Assembly (NCBI GenBank): GCA_023525975.1
Contig: CM042035.1
Coordinates: forward strand, 32,827,001 to 32,891,000
Direction of reading: 5' to 3'
Length of the DNA: 64,000 nt
DNA from: Smallanthus sonchifolius
Taxonomy: Eukaryota; Streptophyta; Magnoliopsida; Asterales; Asteraceae
In this document: positions 11,161-23,609 of the stretch, in pieces
How the letters are laid out: every line of letters begins with the position of its first letter
Position numbering within the stretch: the first letter of the stretch is position 1
The notes under the pieces: generated by a model
Told to the model about the DNA's origin: nothing
Seen by the model: only the letters and a program-made list of their open reading frames with translations
The model's database searches: none
Program-made: the position numbers and the translations under genes

Positions 11161-13348
11161 CATATATTACCAATGAATTTGAATACTAATCCGATCTATT
11201 AACCCCATTTGTAAGCTTGCAAGGAATACAAAATAGTATGTAATGTACGAGACCGTAACCAAACCCCAACATTCTGTGCCTCCCCCCACCTTTCTGCGAG
11301 TAAGACAATATGCGGTCATTCGGCCATTTGGACCCCTGGTTAGCGCGACTAACCATGACCGGAGGCGTCACCCCCAATAGTACTATTCATATAATCCCGG
11401 GCTAAGTCCATAGCTAATGGTTACAAATTTATTCAGAGGACTTTAAGCGCTTTTTTTGTTCCCTCAATACACACATACGGTCAGATCATTAGTTCAATTA
11501 ATTTACACACAAAAGTCTTTTACAAGTATGTGTCCACCCCAAAACATTTCAAAAACTTAGAGAAAGGGGTTAGTGAACTCACAAGGAGTTAGACCTAAAT
11601 ATTCATGATGTCAAACTTGTAAGCAAATGTAATTCATGTTTTCAAACATAACAAGTAAGTATGATTCTCCCCCCGATGTTTACAAAACATTAAAAAGTTA
11701 AAAGGGAGCCGTGAACTCACCTTGTGTTTGATGAAATCCTAGCAAACAAACTTGTGCTAGTTCTTGTCTATCCGTACCCTAATCACACAAGGGTACTAAT
11801 GTGTTAAAACTACCCGTCTTATATCCGACTTAACAAATCCCGTTAAGTACGCCTTTGTTCAGTAAAAATAGTGTTTTTATTTACGACTCGTTGGTGATTA
11901 TTATTCCAGTCTAGACGCTTACATATTTTCCGAGAAAATAATATGTTTCCCTATTGGTGACTTATTAAGTGTACCAAAAATAAATATTATTTTTGTAACT
12001 TAAAATATATTCACTTATGTTCCACGATGTCACGTGATTATTTATTTTTAACCGAATCTCTTCATATGTTCCATGTACATATATCCAATGTTCATATTAG
12101 GATACTAATCTTTAATTCCTAGAACATTTCCATGATTTAACCAAAACCGTACATCAATACATATATATCATAATTTTATCCATAAACATATACTTTTAGT
12201 AACACCTTTCACGTTCATATGTTGATGATAATCGTTCGTATGTCTTCTTGAATCATAGGACACTACCTCGGGTCTTGCCAGATAAGTCACACATGATCAT
12301 ATAACTTCACGAACATGTATCCTTCAACATAACACATGAATGGAATGAAGGGTTTGTGAGGAACACCATCATCCAAGTGTTTATTTTATGTGATAGTATA
12401 TATATGTAGTTTATATTTGATGTGTCCTTGTCTTGTCCATGGTCCTTGTAGTTTGGTATTTTATGTATGAACATGTACGTGTATTAAATATATGTACTCA
12501 AACATGACTTATGAAGAAATAACGCCAAAACTCATCAAGACTTTTATGTTTTATTTCATCCTTGAAAACTCAGATTTTTAGGCGTACTTCGAATAGACTT
12601 TTAGATGGTTTTAGAAGACCAAATGACTTGGGGTTTTCTTCTAAAATCAAGTTTATTGAAACCAGAGGAGATGTGAAAAAGAATTACTACATTTGGAGTT
12701 ATGTAGGTACCTCAAAACAGGAAAATGGAAAGAAGTGTTCAGATTCGACCTGAACAGAGCGGACTTCTCGCGCCGGCTGTTTGGAGGTCGAATACTCCAT
12801 GGATTCGAGTGATTCCACTTGGGTTCTTCCTTCTTAACATGGAGCTTCATTCTAGGAGAAGAATGGACCGATTTGGCCAAGTAACGAAGGAGATATGGTC
12901 TTGCAAAGTTGGCCAACAATCTGCCAGAAATTGAGTGACGGGATTTTTTGGGTATTCTTTTGGTTTTTGCTCTTGGATTTAAAAGATGTAAAGTGGTTGT
13001 GTGTGTGCATGTGTCGATATATATATAGGGTGAGTTTGAGTGTTGGATGCTTCAACACTCCATCATCATTATCCTTCATGATTGATTTGAGATTGATTTG
13101 ACCTTGAGTTGTCTTAACACTTGAATGGGAATGGTCTCTATGACACGATTTGATGTAGTTAGTGGATTTGGTGGATAGTGGGTGGTGGGTGGGTGGTCTC
13201 GGCCGAGAGGGGCAAGGGTGGGGGGTTGGGTTTTGTTTCCATTTGTAGATTGAGTATGTATACTAGTTGATAGGCTTTTAGGTAGGGTATACCCGGTATG
13301 TGATCCCCTGATCTAATACCCGGTTCAAGAACTTTAATGATTAAAACT

Positions 13349-13377
13349 TTATATATCTATATACCTAGATATTTATA

Positions 13378-13411
<34 letters not shown>

Positions 13412-13415
13412 ATTA
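13349..13415. repeat. AT-rich microsatellite in LTR of B
   Basis: A run of (TA)n with few interruptions. It is shorter in the other LTR (about 21431-21488) and accounts for most of the 8-bp LTR length difference. Confidence 0.85.
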
Positions 13416-14072
13416 TTAGGTGAAACGGGGGTTGAGTGTAAACCTCACAAGTCATCATCATTACGACTTGACGTTGGAGTGGAGTACAAGCAAAGATATA
13501 ATGATGGTGATGTGATCTTTGAGGTTGCCTGCACTCTTGGTCATAATCATGAAGATTATGACACTTGAGTGAAGTGTAAGCAAAGTCATCATGATGATGA
13601 TGTGGTTGATTTAGACGCGGTATATTACCCAAAATTAATACCCGCTTTAATATCTTTAATTATTAAGACGTCCTACATTTTATGTAGTTTGACGAGCTTT
13701 AATAATCGGCTAGTGATTCCCGACATAGTTATTACTTGAACTATATTATACATGTATACACATAAAATAACTTAGAGTTATGTAACTTATTTATGTGTCA
13801 ACTTTTTATAACAATTAGTCACCAATATTTATGTTTTTAAAGCGTCTCCTTAGACTTTTCTTGAATAACATTCTTTTTAATCACCAACGACCGTATCTTG
13901 CGGGTTAAAACCGTTTACTATTCTAGTAACTCTTGAAAATTACTAAAATATAGCACGTGTTCCTTTGCTAGACTTCTGACAATACCATGTCAAAGATAAT
14001 ACTCCTAACAAATATAAAATACGAACATGCCATTATGAATATGGATAATGACCTGAAATACTGGGTGTTACA

Positions 14073-14086
14073 TTCTCCCCATGTTA
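14073..14086 (-). other. Polypurine tract of B
   Basis: On the minus strand the purine-rich ACATGGGGAGAA lies immediately before the 3' LTR start TGTAACACCC. It is the expected plus-strand primer site, and a close variant is in Element D. Confidence 0.85.
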
Positions 14087-14229
14087 AAGAGAATTTCGTC
14101 CCGAAATTCAGTTCTTGTCATCTTTACTTGGAGTGTTCGTGAACAAGGACGTGTACTTGGCTTTCATTTTATCTTCCCACTCCCACGTATACTCGGGGCC
14201 GCGCTTTGAATTCCAACGTACCTTAACCA

Positions 14230-15201
14230 ATTTAACCCGGCTACGCCTTGTTTTCTGAACCTCCTAATCAGTGACTTCAATCGGTTCCTCAATGAAGTGT
14301 AGCTTGTTATCTATGTGAATCTCATCAGGCGATATAATTAATGTCTCGTCTGACAAACACTTCTTGAGATTTGATACATGAAATGTATCATGTGCATTGT
14401 TTAGTTCTTGTGGCATCTTGAGCTTGTATGCTACAAGGCCAACCCTAGCCAAAATTTCAAATGGTTCAACGTACATAGGGTTAAGCTTGCCACGGTTGCC
14501 AAATCTTGCAACTCCTTCCCAAGGTGAGACCTTCCACATGACTTTGTTTCCCACTTGGAATTCTAATGGCTTTCGTCTGTTGCTAGCACAACTCTCTTTC
14601 GTCTGTCGCTAGCACAACTCTCTTTCGACTGTCTCTAGTGGCTTTCGGACGATCTTTGATTTCGACGATCTTGTCCATGGTTTGCTAGCCAATATCAGGA
14701 CCAGTCAAATGATTTTCGCCAACCTCCGCCCAACATAGCGATGGGCGACACTTACAACCATCCAAAGCCTCAACGGAGCGGCTTTAATGCTGGTATGGTA
14801 GTTTTTATTATATGAAAACTCAGCCAACGGCAATGAGTATCCCTATTTCCTCTGAAATCAATTACACACGCACGGAGCACATCTTTTAAAGTTTGGATGG
14901 TCCTTTTACCTTGACCGTTCATCTAGGGATGATATGCAGTGCTCGTGTAAAGGCGTGTGCCCAAGGCTTCTTTTACAGACTGCCAGGTTCTTGACATGAA
15001 TCGACTGTCCCTTTTAGAGAAAATGGAAACTGGCATACCATGCTTAGCCTTAATTTCCTTAATATTTCGCCTCGCACGCTTCTTACTTTTATCTGTCTCC
15101 TTTATTGGTAGGGAGTGAGCGGATTTCGTAAAACGACTGACGATTACCCGTATTGTATCATAGCCGCTATGTGTTTTGGGTAGCTTTGTAATGAAATCCA
15201 T
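14230..15201 (-). pseudogene. pol: Gypsy integrase remnant of Element B
   Basis: Two open stretches remain. 14923-15201 shows the integrase core start (MDFITKLPKT...RFTKSAH) and the second Asp region, where Ser-Lys-Arg replaces the expected residues around the catalytic site. 14264-14554 shows the C-terminal part (VSPWEGVARFG..GKLNP, HVSNLKKCL, FIEEPIEV) leading to a chromodomain-like end near 14230. The sequence between is too degraded to follow. D and E give the better-preserved equivalent. It cannot encode an active enzyme. Confidence 0.85.
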
Positions 15202-18200
15202 GGAATCCTCCTCCCATTTCCATTGAGGAATATGAGGTTGTTGTGATTACTCAGTTGATTCCTAACATTCTGCTTGTACGGTCGGGTATCTCCCAACACA
15301 AATAGCAATTTCTCCTCTCATGTTTGGCCACATAATGGAGTTCCTCAGGGTCCTTATACGTTTCATTTGATTCTGGATGAATGGAGTACTTGGGCTTATG
15401 GACTTCATCCATAACCTCCCACATAGGCTACCGATACCTGGTACTCAAATTATATATGTATCATCCAACTTAGGCTTCAATTGCTTGATTCCATTTACTT
15501 GGTAGTCGGTATTCGAAAGCAAAGCGAATACTTCTCCGACTAACAATATTATACGTGCCAGAACCCGTTTATTTTATTACCCTCAATATGGTAGGGTTAT
15601 GTGATGCTCATTCCTGGTAATGAAAGGAATGGTGCCTTCGAACCTTGAGCGTATGTTGACACATACCCTCTATTCGTCTACGCACTTTGTCACAAAAGCA
15701 GATCTCTATAGATCTTAGGAAAGAATTACTCGACGAAGTGTCCAAGTTTTAGTTGAATATTGGGTAGTAATGACACAGTACAAAAATGAAACTTTTATGT
15801 TTGTCCCTCTTATGCTTTTCGAAAGCATTTTCCCGGACTAAGACTTTTCTCTTATTTCAGGTTTCATGTTTTCTAGGATTTTCCTCTCCATGTGCCTTCA
15901 TGGAGCTAAGAATTGATGTTCCTTGGGAGCTTTGCGAACTTCGAGTCTAATCACCACTTTACCCCTTTGCTTGCACTACCTTTCAAGGCAGACTAGCCTT
16001 TGGGTTGTAGCGTCCTGATATGTAAACTCATGTCTCGACTACCATACCTTCAAAGTATGTAAGCCATACGAAGTTCGATGTTTGTTTGGAATATTCACAT
16101 TCTGTCTATGTGAGGAAATGAACAGTGATACTGTGAGAATGGTCTCATCGAATTAGTGCTTTCCCCAAAATGGGCTATGGGTTTGTCAACCCATTAAGTT
16201 GACTGAAATGTTTTGGGAGTTTTACAATTTCCATCTTGTAGTCATTCAGTGTGTCTGCATTTACTTAGGGTTTGAATGGTATTACGTATTCCACTCATTC
16301 AGGTTATAGCCTCAAAATCCTTAGCACAAAGATAAACTTGAGGTAATGAGTGTTGAACGTCGAGACTTTTGTATTCTAACTAAGTCTACTCCAAGAGATC
16401 ATTTCTTAAAAATAGATGCTCTAGAGCTTCCCAATTATAGAAAACTAGGAGTGAAAGATGCAATCACACCTCTCTTCTAGGCTAAAATCTGGGATCCATC
16501 CATCAAGATGAACTTTGGGGAAGTGCGAGTACAAAAGAGTAATAAATTATTCTTCTCAACTCTTTGTGGACAGTGGCCTGTTGTGAATAGCTCGATGCAT
16601 ATCACGAACTAATGACATTAGCATGAAATTCCGCATTTGGGACTCCTTTAAGAGTTTTGTATGTCGTTTCCCTGTTGGTGCGACAATAGTCGTTAGTCCA
16701 CACTTAGGTTTCTTTGGCATTCGCTTGAGAATCAACCCCGGCTAATCCATTACTGAGAGAATAGTTAGACATAAAGGTATATTGAATATCAATGGCTGCG
16801 AGGGCAACCCTGTTTGACCGATATTCTGAAATGTCATATTAGCTACTTGTCTCAAATAGAGCTTCCACAATACCTCATAGGTACTATGTGTATGCGGGTC
16901 AGAAATATTTTCTGCCCCATTACCGGAGTTAGTGCCTGGCACTCCTGACGAAAATTTCAATTATATGTGAGTCTATATTGTACAATGGATCTTGAGATTA
17001 TGCCATAATTTCCCACAATAATTGTGCAATTATTGTAAGCGTGGGTTGTGGTAATGCTCAATTTGAAGCTATCTTGACCAGTAGAATCTCAAAGAATGAA
17101 TGTGCTAATTCCTTCGCCGTTCAGGATTCACTAAGGATTGGTTGAATTCAACTTGAATTTCTCTTGTTCCTCCAAAACTAGGAGAATGCTTTGTGAGCAC
17201 CTAATTGAGAAGTTTGATTTGTTAAGATCCAATCCTTAATCAAGTGACTGAGAATATGTGTTGATCATCAGCTTAGACAGCAAGACTCACTAAAGTTCCC
17301 ATGCACTACAAATTATGGTTACGTGTGCACCCGTAATAATAATTTGCTTTGCATGATCCCTGTAGTGTTTCTCCTATCCCTAGCTTTTAATCAAAAGGGA
17401 TTTGAAATAATCGTTAGATTGTGTTTGCACATTTGTACAGGAGTGTGTATTGTTTTATCGGATTACTCTTAATTATGTGTACCAATACTCATGAATTTGC
17501 CGAATATGGTTGTTGTCGGATGAGGCTAATGGTAGAGAGGCACCACCAGTGTCTCTTAAAATAAAATGTGTATGGTGAAATTCAGGCACTATGTGTTGGG
17601 CAGAGATCCTCAAATGAGTGTCGAGCAACTCGTGCTCCAAGTTTGTATATATGCATGGATCCACATGATCCTGATGTATGTCTGGGTCTCCTGACCCTTG
17701 GAGTTCTCTCCCACTTAGTCCCGCTTATCCACCTTGAATCCCCTTCTGTCTGGGCAATCCTTTCTGCAATATCTCATGGCGAGAGTCTAGGCATCCGGTC
17801 CGACAACTTATGAAGGAGAGTATTTATACCACAAATACGTTAGAAGTATAGTTGCCTCCATGGCTAAAGTAGTTGTGGTGCAGGTATAGGTACAGCTTCT
17901 TGTACGGGTTCAGCCTGTTGTGATACCAAGATCGGTAACTGACGATCGCTGTCGTCGTCGTCCAAGCTCAGCTCGTAACTCGATCTTCTAAGGTTGCAGT
18001 ATGCTGAGTACCTGTTATTCTTGACTCGTAATCCAAACAGTAACATGTCGTAGGTGTTTATTATTTCCACATTGTTGTATGTGTTTAAGTGTTCATTACA
18101 CGTGCCATGTAATTGTATTAGTGTAGCTAATGATACCCTAGTGTAACTTCATACACTAATAGTCTACACAAATTGTTCGGCAACGGTTGGAATTTCTATA

Positions 18201-18311
18201 CTCAAGTCTTGGGTGTTCTTAGTGTGATGCAAGTCTTAGAAATCTTGGTCCCTAAATGAGTCCGGTTAGAGCCTAGGTATCACTAAGGAAACCTAATTCG
18301 CTAAAACCATT
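15202..18311 (-). other. Degenerate interior and leader of B
   Basis: No recognisable gag, protease or RT. The part near 15202-15560 looks like worn integrase N-terminal sequence. 17297-17370 resembles the leader of Element D at about 47590-47660, so this end is the 5' untranslated leader. A 68-codon minus-strand ORF at 17864-18070 (Asp-rich, DDDDSD) has no recognisable domain and may be chance. Confidence 0.6.
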
Positions 18312-18323
18312 GCTCTGATACCA
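18312..18323 (-). other. Primer binding site of B (initiator-Met tRNA)
   Basis: The plus strand reads GCTCTGATACCA, the reverse complement of TGGTATCAGAGC, 3 nt from the 5' LTR. This fixes the orientation of B. Confidence 0.92.
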
Positions 18324-18326
18324 ATC

Positions 18327-21300
18327 TGTCACACCCCCAAATTTATTTACTTAATAAATAAATACAGGTTGCAACGATTGGTTCATTACACGATAGCGGA
18401 AGCGGTAATTGTGATTTCTAAGACTTGATTACATATACAATTACTAAAACTAAGTAATACTATGATCTAAGTTCTTCTAGATCAACGATAGACTTGAGAC
18501 TTGATATACTACGTCCTTCCAGCTACTAGGAATTGATCCAACATAGCTAGCCTATTCCAACCGCGCCATGGCTAAAGGTTACCTGACAAACATACTTGAA
18601 AGTGTCAACACAAAGGTTGGTGAGTTCACAGAGTTAGTTATATCAGTGCTTATAGTTTTCCCTGAAAACATGTACATGACTTTACCATCATAAAACTAAG
18701 TAGTTTTCCCCGAAAAACTATACATGACTTAACCGTCATAAATAATAAGTAGTTTTCATTTGAAAACATGCCCATGACTATACCGTCATAAAATAAGTAG
18801 TTTTCCTTTGAAAACATTACCATGACTTAGCCGTCATAAAATATGTTTAAACCTGATCACTTTATCCTGATCAAAACTCTTTATTTAAACCTGATCACTT
18901 AAACCTGATCAGAACTCTTTGGTTTAAAACCTGATCACTTTATCCTGATCAGAACCCTTTTGCTTAAAACCTGATCACTTTAACCTGACCAGAACCCTTT
19001 TGTTTAAAACCTGATCACTTTAACCTGATCAAAACCCTTTTGCATAAAACCTGATCACTTTAACCTGACCAGAACCCTTTTGTTTAAAACCTGATCACTT
19101 TAACCTGATCAGAACCCTTTTGTTTAAAACCTGATCACTTTAACCTGATCAGAACCCTTTTGTTTAAAACCTGATCACTTTAACCTGATCAGAACCCTTT
19201 TGTTTAAAACCTGATCACTTTAACCTGATCAGAACCCTTTTGCATATATTACCAATGAATTTGAATACTAATCTGATCTATTAACCCCATTTGTAAGCTT
19301 GCAAGGAATACAAAATAGTATGTAATGTACGAGACCGTAACCAAACCCCAACATTCTGTGCCTCCCCCCGCCTTTCTGCGAGTAAGACAATATGCGGTCA
19401 TTCGGCCATTTGGACCCCTGGTTAGCGCGACTAACCATGACCGGAGGCGTCACCCCCAATAGTACTATTCATATAATCCCGAGCTAAGTCCATAGCCAAT
19501 GGTTACTAATTTATTCAGAGGACTTTAAGCGCTTTTTTTGTTCCCTCAATACACACATACGGTCAGATCATTAGTTCAATTAATTTACACACAAAAGTCT
19601 TTTACAAGTATGTTTCCACCCCAAAACATTTCAAAAACTTAGAGAAAGGGGTTAGTGAACTCACAAGGAGTTAGACCTAAATATTCATGATGTCAAACTT
19701 GTAAGCAAATGTAATTCATGTTTTCAAACATAACAAGTAAGTATGTTTCTCCCTCCGATGTTTACAAAACATTAAAAAGTTAAAAGGGGGCCGTGAACTC
19801 ACCTTGTGTTTGATGAAATCCTAGCAAACAAACTTGTGCTAGTTCTTGTCTATCCGTACCCTAATCACACAAGGGTACTAATGTGTTAAAACTACCCGTC
19901 TTATATTCGACTTAACAAATCCCGTTAAGTACGCCTTTGTTCAGTAAAAATAGTGTTTTTATTTACGACTCGTTGGTGATTATTATTCCAGTCTAGACGC
20001 TTACATATTTTCCGAGAAAATAATATGTTTCCCTATTGGTGACTTATTAAGTGTACCAAAAATAAATATTATTTTTGTAACTTAAAATATATTCACTTAT
20101 GTTCCACGATGTCACGTGATTATTTATTTTTAACCGAATCTCTTCATATGTTCCATGTACATATATCCAATGTTCATATTAGGATACTAATCTTTAATTC
20201 CTAGAACATTTCCATGATTTAACCAAAACCGTACATCAATACATATATATCATAATTTTATCCATAAACATATACTTTTAGTAACACCTTTCACGTTCAT
20301 ATGTTGATGATAATCGTTCGTATGTCTTCTTGAATCATAGGACACTACCTCGGGTCTTGCCAGGTAAGTCACACATGATCATATAACTTCACGAACATGT
20401 ATCCTTCAACATAACACATGAATGGAATGAAGGGTTTGTGAGGAACACCATCATCCAAGTGTTTATTTTATGTGATAGTATATATATGTAGTTTATATTT
20501 GATGTGTCCTTGTCTTGTCCATGGTCCTTGTAGTTTGGTATTTTATGTATGAACATGTACGTGTATTAAATATATGTACTCAAACATGACTTATGAAGAA
20601 ATAACGCCAAAACTCATCAAGACTTTTATGTTTTATTTCATCCTTGAAAACTCAGATTTTTAGGCGTACTTCGAATAGACTTTTAGATGGTTTTAGAAGA
20701 CCAAATGACTTGGGGTTTTCTTCTAAAATCAAGTTTATTGAAACCAGAGGAGATGTGAAAAAGAATTACTACATTTGGAGTTATGTAGGTACCTCAAAAC
20801 AGGAAAATGGAAAGAAGTGTTCAGATTCGACCTGAACAGAGCGGACTTCTCGCGCCGGCTGTTTGGAGGTCGAATACTCCATGGATTCGAGTGATTCCAC
20901 TTGGGTTCTTCCTTCTTAACATGGAGCTTCATTCTAGGAGAAGAATGGACCGATTTGGCCAAGTAACGAAGGAGATATGGTCTTGCAAAGTTTGCCAAAA
21001 ATCTGCCAGAAATTGAGTGACGGGATTTTTTGGGTATTCTTTTGGTTTTTGCTCTTGGATTTAAAAGATGTAAAGTGGTTGTGTGTGTGCATGTGTCGAT
21101 ATATATATAGGGTGAGTTTGAATGTTGGATGCTTCAACACTCCATCATCATTATCCTTCATGATTGATTTGAGATTGATTTAACCTTGAGTTGTCTTAAC
21201 ACTTGAATGGGAATGGTCTCTATGACACGATTTGATGTAGTTAGTGGATTTGGTGGATAGTGGGTGGTGGGTGGGTGGTATCGGCCGAGAGGGGCAAGGG

Positions 21301-22146
21301 TGGGGGGTTGGGTTTTGTTTCCATTTGTAGATTTAGTATGTATACTAGTTGATAGGCTTTTAGGTAGGGTATACCCGGTATGTGATCCCCTGATCTAATA
21401 CCCGGTTCAAGAACTTTAATGATTAAAACTTTATATATCTATATACCTAGATATTTATATATATATATATACATATATATATATAATTATTAGGTGAAAC
21501 GGGGGTTGAGTGTAAACCTCACAAGTCATCATCATTACGACTTGACGTTGGAGTGGAGTACAAGCAAAGATATAATGATGGTGATGTGATCTTTGAGGTT
21601 GCTTGCACTCTTGGTCATAATCATGAAGATTATGACACTTGAGTGAAGTGTAAGCAAAGTCATCATGATGATGATGTGGTTGATTTAGACGCGGTATATT
21701 ACCCAAAATTAATACCCGCTTTAATATCTTTAATTATTAAGACGTCCTACATTTTATGTAGTTTGACGAGCTTTAATAATCGGCTAGTGATTCCCGACAT
21801 AGTTATTACTTGAACTATATTATACATGTATACACATAAAATAACTTAGAGTTATGTAACTTATTTATGTGTCAACTTTTTATAACAATTAGTCACCAAT
21901 ATTTATGTTTTTAAAGCGTCTCCCTAGACTTTTCTAGAATAACATTCTTTTTAATCACCAACGACCGTATCTTGCGGGTTAAAACCGTTTACTATTCTAG
22001 TAACTCTTGAAAATTACTAAAATATAGCACGTGTTCCTTTGCTAGACTTCTGACAATACCATGTCAAAGATAATACTCCTAACAAATATAAAATACGAAC
22101 ATGCCATTATGAATATGGATAATGACCTGAAATACTGGGTGTTACA
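18327..22146 (-). repeat. 5' LTR of Element B
   Basis: 3,820 bp, near-identical to 10245-14072. It is flanked on the right by the target duplication CTTCA (22147-22151), after which Element A resumes. Confidence 0.93.
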
Positions 22147-22151
22147 CTTCA

Positions 22152-22690
22152 TTCTGGAAATTATGAAAGTCATTGGGAAAATTTTAGATGCTTTGAGATA
22201 GTGCAAATTTAAATTCATGTAGCATAACTGTGGGTACATGTTGTATACTTATAATGAATACATTAACACACAAGAACGTGATACTAAGATGCTTATGGTT
22301 TCAAATCTTATAATATTTCCAACTTGAATTACTTGTTTATATTGCTTATTACGTATGCATAAGTAGTAATCCATGACATGATCCCATATTCATTGATGTT
22401 TATATGTAATCATTTTTGTTGTTAATAGCCTGATATGATCCTCTGCTCACGACTTTGACTAAAAAGAGCTTGTGTGTATATACTTGTATATCTTCCATCA
22501 GAAAAAGATCAAAAAGATTTTAAGTTGATGAACAGTTCAATTTTCTGTACAATTTATCAAAAATTCAAGATAAGACAAAAATATTTGTGTTTAACTTCCT
22601 TGATTTGTTTTTGAACCCTCTAGATTGAACGTTCATATCCGGTTCGCTATTTGACTTGACAATTCTTCATAATTTGAGTTGAAATCTGAG
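22152..22690 (+). other. Non-coding block after pol of A, second part
   Basis: Resumes the spacer interrupted by B and matches F from about 56420. It includes GATATGATCCTCTGCTC (22434-22450), also found in F (56698) and, slightly changed, in C (32160). No ORF. Confidence 0.7.
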
Positions 22691-22850
22691 CACACAAGGG
22701 TTTCTGCATACTTAACAAGTACGCAGGAATTAAACCTTACGTACTAACAAGCACGCAAGACTTAAGTCATGCATACTTGCTAAGTACGCAGGTGTTAAGT
22801 CCTGCGTACATGCTAAGTACGCACGACCCTATGTGTGGGGTATATATCCT
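22690..22850 (+). promoter_or_regulatory. Candidate internal promoter of the third ORF in A
   Basis: Four GCGTACTT...AAGTACGC-type palindromes (22705-22822) are followed 18 bp later by a TATA-like TATATAT at 22841-22847. This repeats the U3 arrangement in the same element's LTR. F has the same module. Promoter function is inferred from layout only. Confidence 0.5.
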
Positions 22851-22996
22851 AGTGTTAGAAAATTTTCTTCAGTTCATCTCATTTCAAACAAACGACACTG
22901 TGATATCCCTCGGCTCATTTTTTCTCAAAAATTTGTGTGTTTCCAAACGAGTTTTTCGTCCCGATCTTAGTTTCATCTTCATCTAACTAAATTTTG

Positions 22997-23607
22997 GTGA
23001 GATTCTCAGACGATTTCATCCACAAAATCATGTGTTTTGGACCGATTCTTGACCTTGAAAAATTTAGGTTTTGATCATGATTTTTAACCAATTTTGGATG
23101 TTCTTGATGCAAATTAAGACCTAAAACTAGTTAAAAATCACTAATCGAAGCTCAAGTATCACAAATTTGTCCTTAACATGGTTCAATTTTGGTTTTGACC
23201 TCTTGGTTGGGCCGTAAGTTCATGTCAGTTCCAAGTTAGGTCAAAATGACAAGGTTTTAGTGCCATTTTGTTGTTGGTTTTTGTCCCATTGGTTCTCAAC
23301 GTGTTTTTCGACCATGTGGTGACCAAAATTCACAACAAAATCACACATTCTAGGATTCTGGAAATTTGAAAATTTTTCTAAGTATGGGTTCCTGCGCACT
23401 TAGCAAGTATGCAAGGAGTCTGTCCTGCGTACTTGTTAGGTACGCAAGAACAACCCACTGCGTACTTGACAAGTACGCAGGAAGTGCAACCATGGAAATT
23501 TTCTAAGTCTAGAAATCTGATATTTGTGAGTGTGCTTTACCTAGTCATGTGTGTTCAATTCCACTGAGTCTATTTGTTCTTATAGTGTTCATTGTGTGTT
23601 CTTGCAG
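22997..23607 (+). other. Candidate 5'-UTR intron before the third ORF of A
   Basis: The donor TTTTG|GTGAGA at 22997 and the acceptor TTCTTGCAG ending at 23607 frame 611 bp, with the ATG at 23610. F has a homologous donor and acceptor, and C a donor/acceptor pair in the same place. A further palindrome cluster (23390-23482) lies inside. Not proven. Confidence 0.45.
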
Positions 23608-23609
23608 TG

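Larger units (their letters stand above)
10245..14072 (-). repeat. 3' LTR of Element B
   Basis: 3,828 bp, aligned end to end with 18327-22146. It includes two tandem-repeat blocks and an AT microsatellite, described separately. Short ORFs inside it on either strand recur in the other LTR and show no domain, so I do not call them genes. Confidence 0.93.
10245..22146 (-). mobile_element. Element B: Ty3/Gypsy (Tekay/Del-like) retrotransposon with 3.8-kb LTRs, probably non-autonomous
   Basis: Both ends are exact. CTTCA precedes 10245 and follows 22146 as the target duplication, and the LTRs read TGTAACACCC...GGTGTGACA on the minus strand. The primer site (18312-18323) and polypurine tract (14073-14086) show minus-strand orientation. 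The interior (14073-18326) is only 4.25 kb and has integrase remnants but no intact gag or RT. By eye the two LTRs differ at roughly 30 positions in 3.8 kb, so the insertion is young, probably the youngest in Element A. Confidence 0.93.

Noticed and set aside
13357..13632. Minus-strand ORF rich in His and Tyr/Ile, repeated at 21455-21706
   Set aside because: It arises from CATCAT-type and AT repeats in the LTR of B and has no domain.
22777..22986. 69-codon ORF in the spacer of A
   Set aside because: It overlaps the palindrome array and TATA region, and has no counterpart in F or C.
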